Of a stretch of DNA of 64,000 nucleotides, positions 54,643 through 64,000 are shown one piece after another. Position 1 is the first letter of the stretch. Each line of letters begins with the position of its first letter. The notes under the pieces are model-generated. The model was not told where the DNA came from, ran no database searches, and was given only the letters and a program-made list of their open reading frames with translations. Both the position numbers and the translations under genes were made by a program. The stretch comes from Maratus speciosus (taxonomy: Eukaryota; Arthropoda; Arachnida; Araneae; Salticidae), in contig OZ010795.1 of NCBI GenBank assembly GCA_963932465.1, positions 22,343,874 through 22,407,873 on the forward strand. Direction: 5' to 3'.

Positions 54643-55408
54643 TTTCACCGTAGTTGATGCATTTACGAAGTTCGCATGGTTTTACCCAGTGAAATCAAAG
54701 TCGGCCAAGGAAGTAATGGAGAAATTGGAACTACAACAAGCAACTTTCGGAAACCCAGCTAGAATTATAACCGATAAAGGAAGAGCTTTTACTGAAAGCG
54801 AGTTCAAGGAATATTGTACAAAGGAAAGAATTGAACCTCTAGAGATAACAACTGGGATGCCAAGAGGAAATAGACAGGTGGAAAGAATACACAGAGTGAT
54901 GATATCCGTTTTGTCAAAATTATCTAATGATGATGAATCCATGTGGTATAAGTATGTACCAAAATTACAAAGAATTATCAATAGCACAGTAACACGAAGC
55001 ACCAAGTATAGTCCTTTTGAATTAATGACAGGAGTTAAAATGAAGGACAGTGACATGCAGAACATCAAGAAAATTTTTGAAGAAGAATTTACCGAATGTA
55101 TGATGGAAGAACGCGAAGCCATGAGAGAAGAAGCAAAGAAAAATATACTCAAAATACAAGAAGAAAACAAGGTGCAGTTTGATAAGAAAAGAAAACAGCC
55201 ACGAAAATACAAAATAGGAGATATCGTCGCCAAAAAGAGGACGCAATTTGGCAATACTATCAAACTTAAAGAAAAATATTTGGGGCCATATGAGATAACT
55301 GCAGCCAAGAATCATGATCGGTATGAAGTAAAGAAAGTAGGAGATCATGAAGGTCCAGGGAATACGTCAACCGGGGCCGAATACATGAAGCCGTGGTCTA
55401 TGGGTTAA
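54643..55408 (+). pseudogene. pol: Ty3-2 integrase, C-terminal half
   Basis: The frame resumes with TVVDAFTKFAWFYP. The second Asp is in IITDKGRAF and the Glu in GNRQVERIH. A Lys/Glu-rich segment follows (about 55080-55190), then the GPY/F module (KYLGPYEIT). It stops at 55408, with about 180 bp to the 3' LTR. All three catalytic acids of the family are represented across the two halves, but the PLE splits them. Confidence 0.88.
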
Positions 55409-55585
55409 ACTCCTGGACGAGTCGGATAGATTAAATATACATGTATGTGTATTGAACCTTTAATCAAAATTTTATGTGAAAGAAAAATGTATAAAAGTCT
55501 CAAGAGTGTAGCTGTTTAAACATAAAAAAATAATACTAAGCCAAGATGATGATGTCGAAGCGCCATCATGTCAGGATGACCGATT
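55409..55585 (+). other. Ty3-2 3' untranslated region
   Basis: Short non-coding stretch before the 3' LTR. No env-like frame and no clear polypurine tract. Confidence 0.7.
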
Positions 55586-56006
55586 TGTAGGATTTGAATT
55601 TAAACATACTTTATTTTCTTTATGACCTGTATGATCAGCAAATTAACTGACGCTTTGATATTTTTATTATCCATGATTTGAAAGCACGAGTTATAAAAAT
55701 TCACGATCACGAGATCAATGTTTGGACATATTCAAAAATTAGAAAAGAGTCAGTCTAAAAAATAATGTTGTGCATGAAGCAGCGGCTCATGAGATGCCAA
55801 GGAAGGTATTGTTAAGCCTAATCAAATTATTCGTAAGAAATATGTTGTAAGTTTTAAGTATGAAAGGTGCTGTATTTAGAAAAGTATCAACGAAGTGATG
55901 TAAAGTTACCCTTATAGAATTGTATTAAAGTGTATGTGTTGTGATTCAAACGTCTACTTATTTAAATCATCTATAGATTAACATTTTACAAACAATAACT
56001 TCTACA
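55586..56006 (+). repeat. Ty3-2 3' LTR (421 bp)
   Basis: Copy of 49141-49560 with about 14 differences. Confidence 0.95.
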
Positions 56007-56010
56007 AATT

Positions 56011-56118
56011 TATGTAACCATTAATTAAACATTACCGACCATCATAATAAAAATTGCAATATTGTGAATGATTGACAACACGCCATAAACCAACAATATA
56101 GAACTGTATGTGTAAGAC
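56011..56118 (+). repeat. Inverted-repeat arm flanking Ty3-2, right
   Basis: Mirror of 48957-49062 at roughly three-quarters identity. With the left arm it would make a ~100-bp stem with a TA-rich loop into which Ty3-2 inserted. Confidence 0.7.
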
Positions 56119-56119
56119 A

Positions 56120-56152
<33 letters not shown>

Positions 56153-56180
56153 ATATATATGTATATATGTGTGTATGTAT
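56119..56180. repeat. TA/TG microsatellite
   Basis: TA tract with TATG and GTGTG patches. Frames through it are artefacts. Confidence 0.9.
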
Positions 56181-56649
56181 CGTAGGAGGAACCCTGTTCT
56201 GTCGCCAACTTGTCCATATCTCTAATATTTCACCAAATTCCCATAGACTTCCATTGTAACCCAATAGGATTTACTTGCTGAGAGAAAATCAACAAATTGA
56301 GATATTTTAATGCAACAAAAACCAGCTTTTACAGAAAAATAAAAATAAAATCTCATCAACAGCGGCAAGATAAAATTGTTAAACTGAGTTTATTTCTAGT
56401 CTTCATTTAGTTTTTGTTGGTGAAATTAGTACTTAACTTCGAAATTTACCTGCGCCTGTCTGTGAGGGATTTTTTGACACTCTTTAGTTTACCTGAACCT
56501 GGTTGTTGTATGAAAAGATGGAATTTAGTAACCGATTTTACTTCCACTTCCTGATGAGCCAGAATTATAAATAGTGTGTACAAACATGTGTTCCGGATGG
56601 CAATATAATATTCCGATAATTTTACAACTTAATTATTAAATAATACATT
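56181..56649. other. Unassigned sequence
   Basis: No feature supported. Confidence 0.4.
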
Positions 56650-57230
56650 CATTGTAAGGTATTTTCCAATGAGCCTGAAACAGGTGATCCATTGCCCAAT
56701 ATACACTGTAACTCGTACAATTCTATCGGAGTTGAAAAAACAATTAAAATGGGGTTTAAGTATGCGCCCATAAATGCACGCCAAAATAGATCAAAGCGCT
56801 GAGAAACACAACAATAAAATATTTTAAAACCTTTGAGGTAGAAAATAAATTATAAATAAAAAATCAAGAGTGTAATATTAAAAAAAAAGTTTTTATCAAT
56901 TAAATAGTTATAAATTAATTTACGATTATACGTTGAGAGAGTAATTGAAAAATCCGAAAAAGATAGGTTAAATAATATTTCATTGTTTGTTTTCCGTTCT
57001 TTAATGTTAAAAGCAGACAGAGCAATAATTTTATAAATTTTAATAAATTCATTCACTAGCGCTTTCTTCCAAACGTAAAATAATCACAAATTTTTTCGTA
57101 ATAGAATTTTGTGCCAAAGCCAATTTAATGCATTATATCGCAATTTTTTAGGTAGGAAAATGAACTGCATTTTAAAAATAAGGAGTGATTTTCAAATTGA
57201 ACATTGAATGATTATAAAAGAGGTAATAAA
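56650..57230 (+). repeat. Dispersed repeat shared with 7.33-7.96 kb, copy 2
   Basis: Ordered shared words with 7330-7960 (CTGTAACTCGTA, TGCACGCC, TAGAAAATAAATTATAAATA, ATCCGAAAAAGATA). Old divergence. Confidence 0.65.
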
Positions 57231-57234
57231 AAAA

Positions 57235-57500
57235 ACTTTTTTTTACTCATTTTTCTTACTTGACTAAATTTCTCAGATAATCCATTATTCCTATAACGTG
57301 ATGTCCTTCGTAGAAATATATGTATTTGCTACCTTGCATCAGAATCTATTATTCATTCTTAATTCAACGAAAAAAAAATACAATTGATACATTTCAGACA
57401 GCCATCTTCTTTAGAAACTTTTAGTTTTAGGCGAAATTAATCTTATTTTAAATCGTGGAGAGAAAAGATGATAGTCATTAAAAATTTGATTAAGGAGCTG
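57235..57500 (+). repeat. Dispersed repeat E, copy 3
   Basis: Matches 41570-41860: ACTTGACTAAATTTCTCAGA, CCTATAACGTGATGTCCTTC, TTCTTAATTCAAC and GAGAGAAAAGATG. Confidence 0.6.
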
Positions 57501-58026
57501 TGTCGTATATTTTGATGGATTACTGTGAGAAAAAAAACGCCAATAACATATTAAAGAGTAGAAACTTGGCGGATAAAATTATAAAATCAAATATTTGAAA
57601 TTAATTTGAGAGTTTGTGATTGACAATTTTTCTTAAAACAGGAAACATTGAACCGCTTAAACTTTATGTTATAAAGTTTTATGTTAACGTCTGTAATATT
57701 ATTCCAGTTAAATAAAATTCACAACTGCTGCTAAAAATAGGACCACATTATCATTATAAATATGTTCACAAATAGTTTCAGAGAATTTTAATGTATAAAT
57801 AAGTTAATAACTGTAATAAATAGGCAAAATATTATTATATCTCTACTTTAATCACTGAGAAAATCATAAAATATTTCGTTTTTCACGTAAACAAAAAGTG
57901 TTCAAGTACACATAAATAACTCCCTCTATTTTAAAATATGGAATACAGTTATTTAATTATGTATTTGCTTTGGATGAAAATAAACACTGAATCTGATGGT
58001 AAAAATTTGAATTATTCCCTTTTTTG
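57501..58026. other. Unassigned AT-rich sequence
   Basis: No feature supported. Confidence 0.4.
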
Positions 58027-58554
58027 GTGCGTTCCTAATTACAAAAACACGTCGCACCTACAGTCATCGTCTGCTCCATCCATCTGTTCGCATATAACAG
58101 CGCAAAAACTACTAAACCAAATGATTTTAAAATTAATATGTATAATCTTTGCAGAATTTTGTCGAGTCATTTCAAATTTTGTAAAAATTGATATCAAAAC
58201 ATAAAAATATATTTTCTTCATTCTATTACATCCTATCATACGTAATTAATTCAATGATATCCCATGATAGGTCATGATTCTATGTTGCTATGGTGATTAT
58301 TATATTAAATCCTATCATACATAATTAAGACAATGATATCCCATGATAGGTCATGATTCTAGGTTGCCATGGTGAACGCGTCCTATTTAAAATAGAGTCC
58401 TATTAGTTCCACATGACTGATTGGATATGTAGAATCGTAATAAATGTTGTATTTATGCATTTTTGAATAAGAGTGCAAGATCTGAGTATTTATAAAACTA
58501 GTTATCGTACGAAAGCAACTCGTTTGCCACGTTTGATATACAATTTCTGACTTG
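58027..58554 (-). mobile_element. ~550-bp dispersed element, copy 3, inverted and diverged
   Basis: The reverse complement starts CAAGTCAGAAATTG, continues ATCAAACGTGGCAAACGAG and ends GGAACGCAC. It retains ATTTGAAATGACTCGACAAA and TTTGCGCTGTTATATGCG of copies 1 and 2. The middle part is replaced by a 79-bp tandem duplication. It confirms the outer boundaries of the family. Confidence 0.8.
58232..58378 (+). repeat. Tandem duplication, 79-bp unit
   Basis: CCTATCATAC begins units at 58232 and 58311. Each unit holds CCTATCAT and ATGATAGG, which can pair as a hairpin. Found inside copy 3 of the ~550-bp element. Confidence 0.85.
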
Positions 58555-59270
58555 TTTATTAAACCAGAGAACTTTTATTTAAATACTGATATTTAACGTT
58601 TGAGAAATAGTGCTTTTTAAAAGTGATTGTGTGGCACTTGCCCAGAAATGGATCTCGTGGTTTTGAATCTCGCTGTTAATGGAAGAATCTTTCAGATGAT
58701 ATCACATTGCACTACCAGAGAACTTTCCATCTATGACAGATTTTAAAAGTGCCAGGTGTCATTAAATGTATGTGGTGCATTAAATATAAATATTAAATGA
58801 GTGTGCATATAATGTATAGACATATCTTTTTTATTTCCTTCATTTTAGCCTTTAAAATGATTCACGGTTGTAGTTCCACAAACATTTGGCCTATTTCGGC
58901 AACTTCGTATTACCGCATCATGAAATCCATTATGACATCGCTTCTTATTCAAATTTAGGAGTTACAGAGACTATTTGGCTTTTTTCACATTGGTGTGCTA
59001 AGAAGGAAGTAAGCTTAAAATGAGTGCATTATTTTATAATTAAATTCTGATACTGTTAAAATCCTGTATTTCCATAGGAAACATACCTATGAACATAATT
59101 TTTATAATTCTAACCTATCACGAAATGGGTTCAATATCGATTACAAAATTGCAACTTTACGTTAGAAAAACAAGCTTGAGTTAAACGAGTGTAAAGGGGC
59201 CAGCTTTACATAATTCTACGAATCATCAACATATTATTATCAGAAATAACAAAAATATATCTTATGAACA
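58555..59270. other. Unassigned sequence
   Basis: No coding or repeat feature was supported. Confidence 0.4.
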
Positions 59271-59274
59271 AATA

Positions 59275-59420
59275 TTAATAATTCATTTCACTTCATTTTA
59301 TATAATCTGAGAAAAAGTATTTTCGATATTTATTTCAAATCTAGCACGTAGTGCATCTCAATGTGAAATATGAAAATAGATAACGAAGCCAGTTTAATGT
59401 AATCTAATCTATGTACATTT
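59275..59420 (+). repeat. Direct repeat pair, left copy
   Basis: TTCACTTCATTTTATATAAT, CTGAGAAAAAGTATTTTC, TATTTCAAATCTAGCACGTA and GTAATCTAATC recur, somewhat diverged, at 59775-59920. Confidence 0.6.
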
Positions 59421-59774
59421 GGAAATGGGTGTATCATCAAAATAAGAACCTCACAAAAATACCATTGTTTAAGAACGAATACATTCAATCAGCGTTTCAG
59501 TAAGTTTGTTTTCTTCAAATATTTTCATCTTCTGCCATCGATCCGAATATTTTCCTATCCTGATATAGATGGAATTTCTTGTACTTCAGCTACACAAGTA
59601 TTCACGTTAACTAAATTACAAATTTGTGGGCAGGATAATCTGAACGAATAATTTTTTTTACGAAAATGACTCATTCAAATTTTCATTTATCACAGTTCAG
59701 TCACATAAAAAAGGAATGCTTTAGTGGATTTAACGCACTGCATCAAAAATAACAGAGGTCTATTTTAGGAACAA

Positions 59775-59920
59775 ATAACAATAACGGATTTCATTTCATT
59801 TTGCATGATCTGAGAAAAAATCATTTCAACGATTATTTCAAATCTAGCACGTAAATCTCCAATAGAAATGTAGAAAACGATAATGACTCCGTATAACGTA
59901 ATCTAATCAGTGTTTATCCT
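59775..59920 (+). repeat. Direct repeat pair, right copy
   Basis: Aligned counterpart of 59275-59420, with TTATTTCAAATCTAGCACGT and CGTAATCTAATC. About 500 bp apart. Confidence 0.6.
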
Positions 59921-61068
59921 TTTGAAAATTCGACTCTTATCTAAATCTGGAAATTTTAAAGATTGGATTCAGAAATCTTGAAACAGACATTTTCATGATA
60001 ATTAAATGAAATTCTTCGAATTCGTCACGGTCTCTCGATCTCTTTGACAAAAGTAATCTATTTCGTTGTCAGATTTCATTTCACTCGCAGCCAATAATTT
60101 TGTCTAGCTCTTTTTATTTCTTTACATGAAATTCCTTATTTCTACATTTTCTTATAAAACAAAAATTCAGCGTAGTAAACAGACTTTATTTTTTTTTTAT
60201 TCGATAAAAAATATAAATATGTATATTTCTTAATTTTTGATATAAAGTAAATACGTTCTTCACGTCACTTCAGTAGATTCAAAAGTAAGTGAAGGATGTG
60301 GATTAGAAAGGATGAAATAAATTTGTTTAGAATACCGTGTGATGCTAAATTATATGACAAAAAAAATTAGAGATAAGTTATGTTTAAGGAAACGAACGCA
60401 AATTATACACGAACATTTGTTCAAAAATTCAGAGTAATTTATTATTTATACATTTATTTATTTACTGTTATTTGTTTTTACTAATATTTAAAATAGCACC
60501 AAAATGTCTTTTCATTGACACATAAACATTTATCACAAAATAATGTTTCAAAATCATAAATAAAGAAAATGTTACTGCCCCAAAATAACCAAAAAACATC
60601 TGTATGATGATGAATGTTTTTCTTTATTCGTGTTGATATTTATATCAGCCATTTGTACCATTTAGCCATTTATTACACCATTTATGGTGTGATAAAATTA
60701 TCCATTGCTATATTTTTCTGGATTCTAAAAGTTATTTTCTTCTATCGTCATCACCACGATTTATTTATTCCCTACCAAAAACATCCAGGAAAAGTTATTC
60801 TTTAATAGGTTTTCTTCAGTCATTTTGCTTTGTGGTTTCTTTAGTAGGTATTTTAAATTTATGGTAAGCACCTATTACTAAAAATTTAAAGCATTAAATA
60901 AAGAAATTAGAAAACGATAGTTGAAGGAAAAACCTATTTAAGGCATGTTTTTTTTAGATATTTTTGATAGGAGATAAATAAATCGTGGTGTTGACAATAG
61001 AAAATAGATTGATTTTGAGTGCGAAGAATTTATGCACGGAAAATATTACTGCACCATTTATGTATATA
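59921..61068. other. Unassigned AT-rich sequence
   Basis: No supported feature. Small frames show no family resemblance. Confidence 0.4.
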
Positions 61069-61070
61069 TA

Positions 61071-61900
61071 CAGTAGCTGTCAAAAGTTTCCGGCCTGTCA
61101 GTTTCTTTGATTTACTTGCCAAAATGTTTTAGAGAAGAAGTAGCGCAATTGCTCCAAAAGTTAGGAATATGCAAATGACCTCTGACTATGTGATCAATTT
61201 GATTAAATACTAGACACTTGATGCAGAGGTAAAAAATTCCGGCCATTCGTCATTCGTTATTTTTTTCGGTCAGTAAAGTGTTTTTTGGCAGTGTTTATTT
61301 ATTAATACACGTGAATAACGTAGTTGAAATTCAAAAATGAAAAGTTCAACAATTATTGTTTATAAACGAATTATTTGTTTGTCGCTAAAGGGCCAATCCT
61401 TTCGTGAGATTGCGGTAAACTTATCGATCAGAAAATCTACTGTGAACGATGTTTTCAAAATATTTAAAGATAGCCATGGCTTTCAGGACTTGCCACAGTC
61501 CGCAAGACCCTGGAAAACCACAATTCATGTGATCAGAATTATCAGGAGAAAAACAGTTGATGACCCGCATTAAAATGCCACTGCAATATCCCACAATTTA
61601 CGGAATGAAAATATGGCTGAAATAAGTCGGTCTACCGTGTCACGACGCTTTCGTGGCGTAAGAGTTTACGGAAGAGTCGGTGTTAAAAACCTTGCATAAG
61701 AAAAAAAATCAGACTGGCGTTTGCCAAGGAACAGAAAGACTGATCAAGTGATAACTGGAAAAAAAGTACTATTTTCCGATGAATCGAAGCTCAACCTTTT
61801 TGGTTGTGATGGTAGTCATACGTCCGACGACCTAAAATCAAAAGATATGATTAGATATCATGGAAGACGGTAGTATTTCGAGTGACGCAGCCTTAAGCCT
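61071..61900 (+). mobile_element. Tc1-like element, 3'-truncated
   Basis: Begins CAGTAGCTGTCAAAAGTTTC directly after TA, a Tc1-type TIR. The word TTCCGGCC recurs at about 61089 and 61229, as in subterminal repeats. The coding part stops before the second catalytic Asp, and a pentanucleotide microsatellite follows. No right TIR was found. Confidence 0.75.
61337..61870 (+). pseudogene. Tc1-like transposase, N-terminal part, broken
   Basis: The 78-residue frame has two helix-turn-helix-like segments (LSLKGQSFREIAVNLSIRKS) and the ARPWKTT linker, typical of the DNA-binding half of Tc1 transposase. It ends in a stop at about 61571. Further pieces follow in other frames, including ISRSTVSRRF and the first catalytic Asp in LFSDESKLNLFG near 61780. 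The second Asp and Glu are absent. It is not functional. Confidence 0.8.
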
Positions 61901-61902
61901 AA

Positions 61903-61946
61903 AATCGTATCGTATCGTATCGTTAAAATCGTATCGTATCGTATCA
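61903..61946. repeat. ATCGT pentanucleotide microsatellite
   Basis: Two groups of CGTAT units separated by CGTTAAAAT. It lies at the broken end of the Tc1 element. Confidence 0.9.
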
Positions 61947-62548
61947 TAGAATTCGTAGATGGCGGAACTCATATATACAGCTAACTCGACATCAAAGAAA
62001 ACGCGAAAAGCCGCCTTTTAATAACTCAGCAGGAATATGTCTTATTGTTCTGAATTTTCTAGAACAGTCTTATATCTGCAGTCTAATCGTATACTGAAAT
62101 TTTTGCATTTCTACGTGCAGTATATTTTGAGATCTAAATAGCCATTTTTAAAGTGAAAACGTTGGTATAATATCGAGGAAGTTCCTAATTTGAAAATCTT
62201 GAAAACGGTTCTAACGATTATTTTTAAATTGATACATAATATAAATGTGATTAAGGCGAGGTGAATAACACTTTTCTTTTTTCTGGGAAAACTCTGGTTC
62301 GTTAAATAATTCGATTTTTTTTCTCTCGAAAATGACACGGGCGGATTTATTAAAAATCAAATAAATATGTTTCAGATGAACCAAATAACAATTTACTTGT
62401 TTCCAGCAAGACTCTTGTTCGTTTTATAATGCGCATGAAAAATCGGACTATATTTGTTCGCCATTCTATGGAAATTTCACCGAAAATGCATGACACTGTA
62501 TTCATACACATGCTTTCTTTTTAACCACTTTTGGGGAGAAAAATTTTG
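61947..62548. other. Unassigned sequence
   Basis: No supported feature. Confidence 0.4.
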
Positions 62549-62660
62549 TCTTCCCACTGGCTGAGTGGCTAAGGGCGATCGTTTACTGACCTTAAGATAG
62601 GCAGTTCGATACTCACTGGTACGTGTTTTCACATGTGAATGTTTTTATTTTTTTTTAAGT
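62549..62660 (+). other. tRNA-derived SINE head or tRNA pseudogene
   Basis: TGGCTGAGTGGCTAAGG is a good box A, and CAGTTCGATACTC at the correct distance is a good box B. A complete acceptor stem cannot be drawn, so it is not a normal tRNA. A T-rich tail follows (TTTTTATTTTTTTTT). Box A resembles leucine or serine tRNAs. Confidence 0.6.
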
Positions 62661-63544
62661 CTGCTAGTTGACCATTATTCTCAGTTCCTTTGTAATTTTT
62701 TTAATTGCTATTAAGTTAAATAAAATTACAATTATAATGACGCCAATTTGATGATAATTATTTCATGGCAATTTTTCAACAATAAAAATATTACCATAAA
62801 TTTTATAAATATATTTAATTTCAATCACTTTACAAAAAATATACATTAATAATTATTATTTGAATATAAATCACACGATCAGAAACGTAAAAAAATAATT
62901 CATTTCAGCTCTTCTTTTTATAATATCATTTTTTATTATTATGACGGTCAATCAATATATAATCACTGACATCCATAATATTATTATTAATATAATTATT
63001 ATTTTCCTTGCATAAAAGCTATTGTGATGTAATAATTCTTTTATAATAAATGATTTAGTTGAAATGTTTTATTTATAAATATCAATGAAGTTTGATAACC
63101 CCGAGACAATTCTTTTTATTTATCTTTGCAATGTTTACAGTTTACATAATAAGCATATCAGAATTCTGGTGTCGCCATCTTTTGACGCAATTGCGTAGTA
63201 TTATAGAGAAATGTTTGATAAAAACGTTGAAGTAGACAGTTTTTAAATCGAAGAATTATTTTAAGAGATATTTAATGTTAAATCTGGATAAAATTGTCTC
63301 ATTAAAAAAGTCTCATAGGAAAAAAATATATATACATGGGAATTTAATCATTTTCATTCAATTTAATCATTCAATAGAAACTCGAAGTTTGCAGAGTGCA
63401 TTTATTATTTTTAACTTGCCTAATTTTTTGACGGTTTATTTCAATTTTAAATTAAAATTTTCAGAATTTCCAGAGATATTTTTTACATATTTTAGAAAAG
63501 GTTATTTTAAATTGTTGCCAAATGTTAAAACAGCGCAAAGAATA
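62661..63544. other. AT-rich sequence, no gene
   Basis: A 95-residue frame at 63275-63562 has no family resemblance and an AT-driven composition, so it is not called as a gene. Confidence 0.4.
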
Positions 63545-63905
63545 ATATATCCTTTAAATTAAAAATTTATTCACACGTGACTATTATAAACAGAAAAAAA
63601 TCCTTTTAAATTAGAATTAAATGATAACGTGTTAAAAGCAGGAAAATATTAAACATTACGTCATAAAAATTGTTTTTACACATGCTTACTTAAAATGAAA
63701 GAAAATTATAAAATAATCAATTATTTTCGAATTAGAATTAAATGATTATGCATTAAAAGAAGGAAAACATTGAAAATTACGTCATAAAAATTATATTTAC
63801 ACGTGAATATTAAAAGAAAAAGAAAAATTTTAAATAATAAATTCATTGATATGTGTTAAAAGTCGTAAATGGAGGAAATTACGTCATATTGGCCAAAGTG
63901 GCCAA
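63545..63905 (+). repeat. Tandem array, ~120-bp unit
   Basis: AATTAGAATTAAATGAT starts units at about 63609 and 63729, each with ATTACGTCATAAAAATT and TTTACAC-TG. A truncated unit near 63840 has AATTACGTCATATT, and a partial unit precedes at about 63545. The window ends soon after, so the array may continue. Confidence 0.75.
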
Positions 63906-64000
63906 AACAGTTTACAAAACACATTGCAAAACATATTGCAAAACAGTGTAAATTAAAAAATATATTTATATGAGAGATTTATTTCAAATTTCGAGATGAT

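Larger units (their letters stand above)
49141..56006 (+). mobile_element. Ty3-2: older Ty3/Gypsy-type LTR retrotransposon with nested insertions
   Basis: Two LTRs enclose a plus-strand gag-protease-RT-RNase H-integrase order. The LTRs are about 97% alike, so it is older than Ty3-1. It carries a frameshift near 52600, a ~550-bp element at 52825-53375 and a PLE at 53804-54631. Without these it is about 5.5 kb. The outermost flanks (TATATA versus AATTT) show no matching target duplication, probably because the microsatellite has since changed. Confidence 0.93.

Noticed and set aside
62549..62625. Functional tRNA gene
   Set aside because: Boxes A and B are good but the acceptor and anticodon stems do not close.
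63275..63562. 95-residue frame near the right edge
   Set aside because: AT-driven composition and no recognised motif.

Overview
This window reads as transposon-dense, AT-rich invertebrate DNA. It is most likely from an arthropod: the LINE gag with a tail of Cys/His knuckles, the Ty3, Penelope, Helitron and Tc1 mixture and the many short-period repeats fit an arachnid or similar genome, but no host gene is present to fix the species. I see no convincing single-copy host exon, no intact tRNA or rRNA gene and no CRISPR array. Nearly every recognisable feature is a mobile element or its debris.

Region by region: 0.2-0.33 kb is a TA/TG microsatellite. 1.34-2.2 kb is a Penelope-like (PLE) fragment with an antisense hammerhead ribozyme motif, interrupted by a 200-bp palindromic MITE. 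2.8-17.7 kb is a field of non-coding elements: an inverted pair of a 1.1-kb unknown repeat (2.85-4.06 and 12.75-13.92 kb), three copies of a ~350-bp repeat, several terminal-inverted-repeat (TIR) elements (8.18-9.32, 10.98-11.64, 15.46-16.93, 17.02-17.70 kb) and a foldback element flanked by a 31-bp direct repeat (9.86-10.50 kb). 19.11-20.73 kb is another long-TIR element.

21.19-36.81 kb is one non-autonomous Helitron. Its 5' TC end and 3' hairpin plus CTAG are both visible, and it is built of two kinds of tandem array. It is split by an 11.8-kb insertion (24025-35821) flanked by a 15-bp target-site duplication. That insertion carries a minus-strand non-LTR retrotransposon with RNase H (ORF1, then endonuclease-RT-RNase H), decayed by frameshifts, followed by a 5.8-kb non-coding leader. 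A ~550-bp element is nested in the Helitron's first array, and it recurs at 52.8 and (inverted) 58.0 kb.

38.86-40.44 kb is a decayed Tc1-like transposon. 43.17-48.49 kb is a young Ty3-type LTR element on the minus strand (LTRs about 99% alike; one frameshift between RNase H and integrase) inserted into a TA microsatellite. 49.14-56.01 kb is an older Ty3-type element on the plus strand (LTRs about 97% alike). It is broken by a frameshift, by the ~550-bp element and by a 5'-truncated PLE with inverted pseudo-LTRs and a second hammerhead motif. Its flanks are themselves an inverted repeat. The rest (56-64 kb) holds older repeats, a truncated Tc1 element, a tRNA-like SINE head and a ~120-bp tandem array.

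The biology here is layered transposition rather than a pathway. The insertion order can be partly read from the nesting: Helitron, then LINE and ~550-bp element; Ty3-2, then PLE and ~550-bp element; Ty3-1 very recent.
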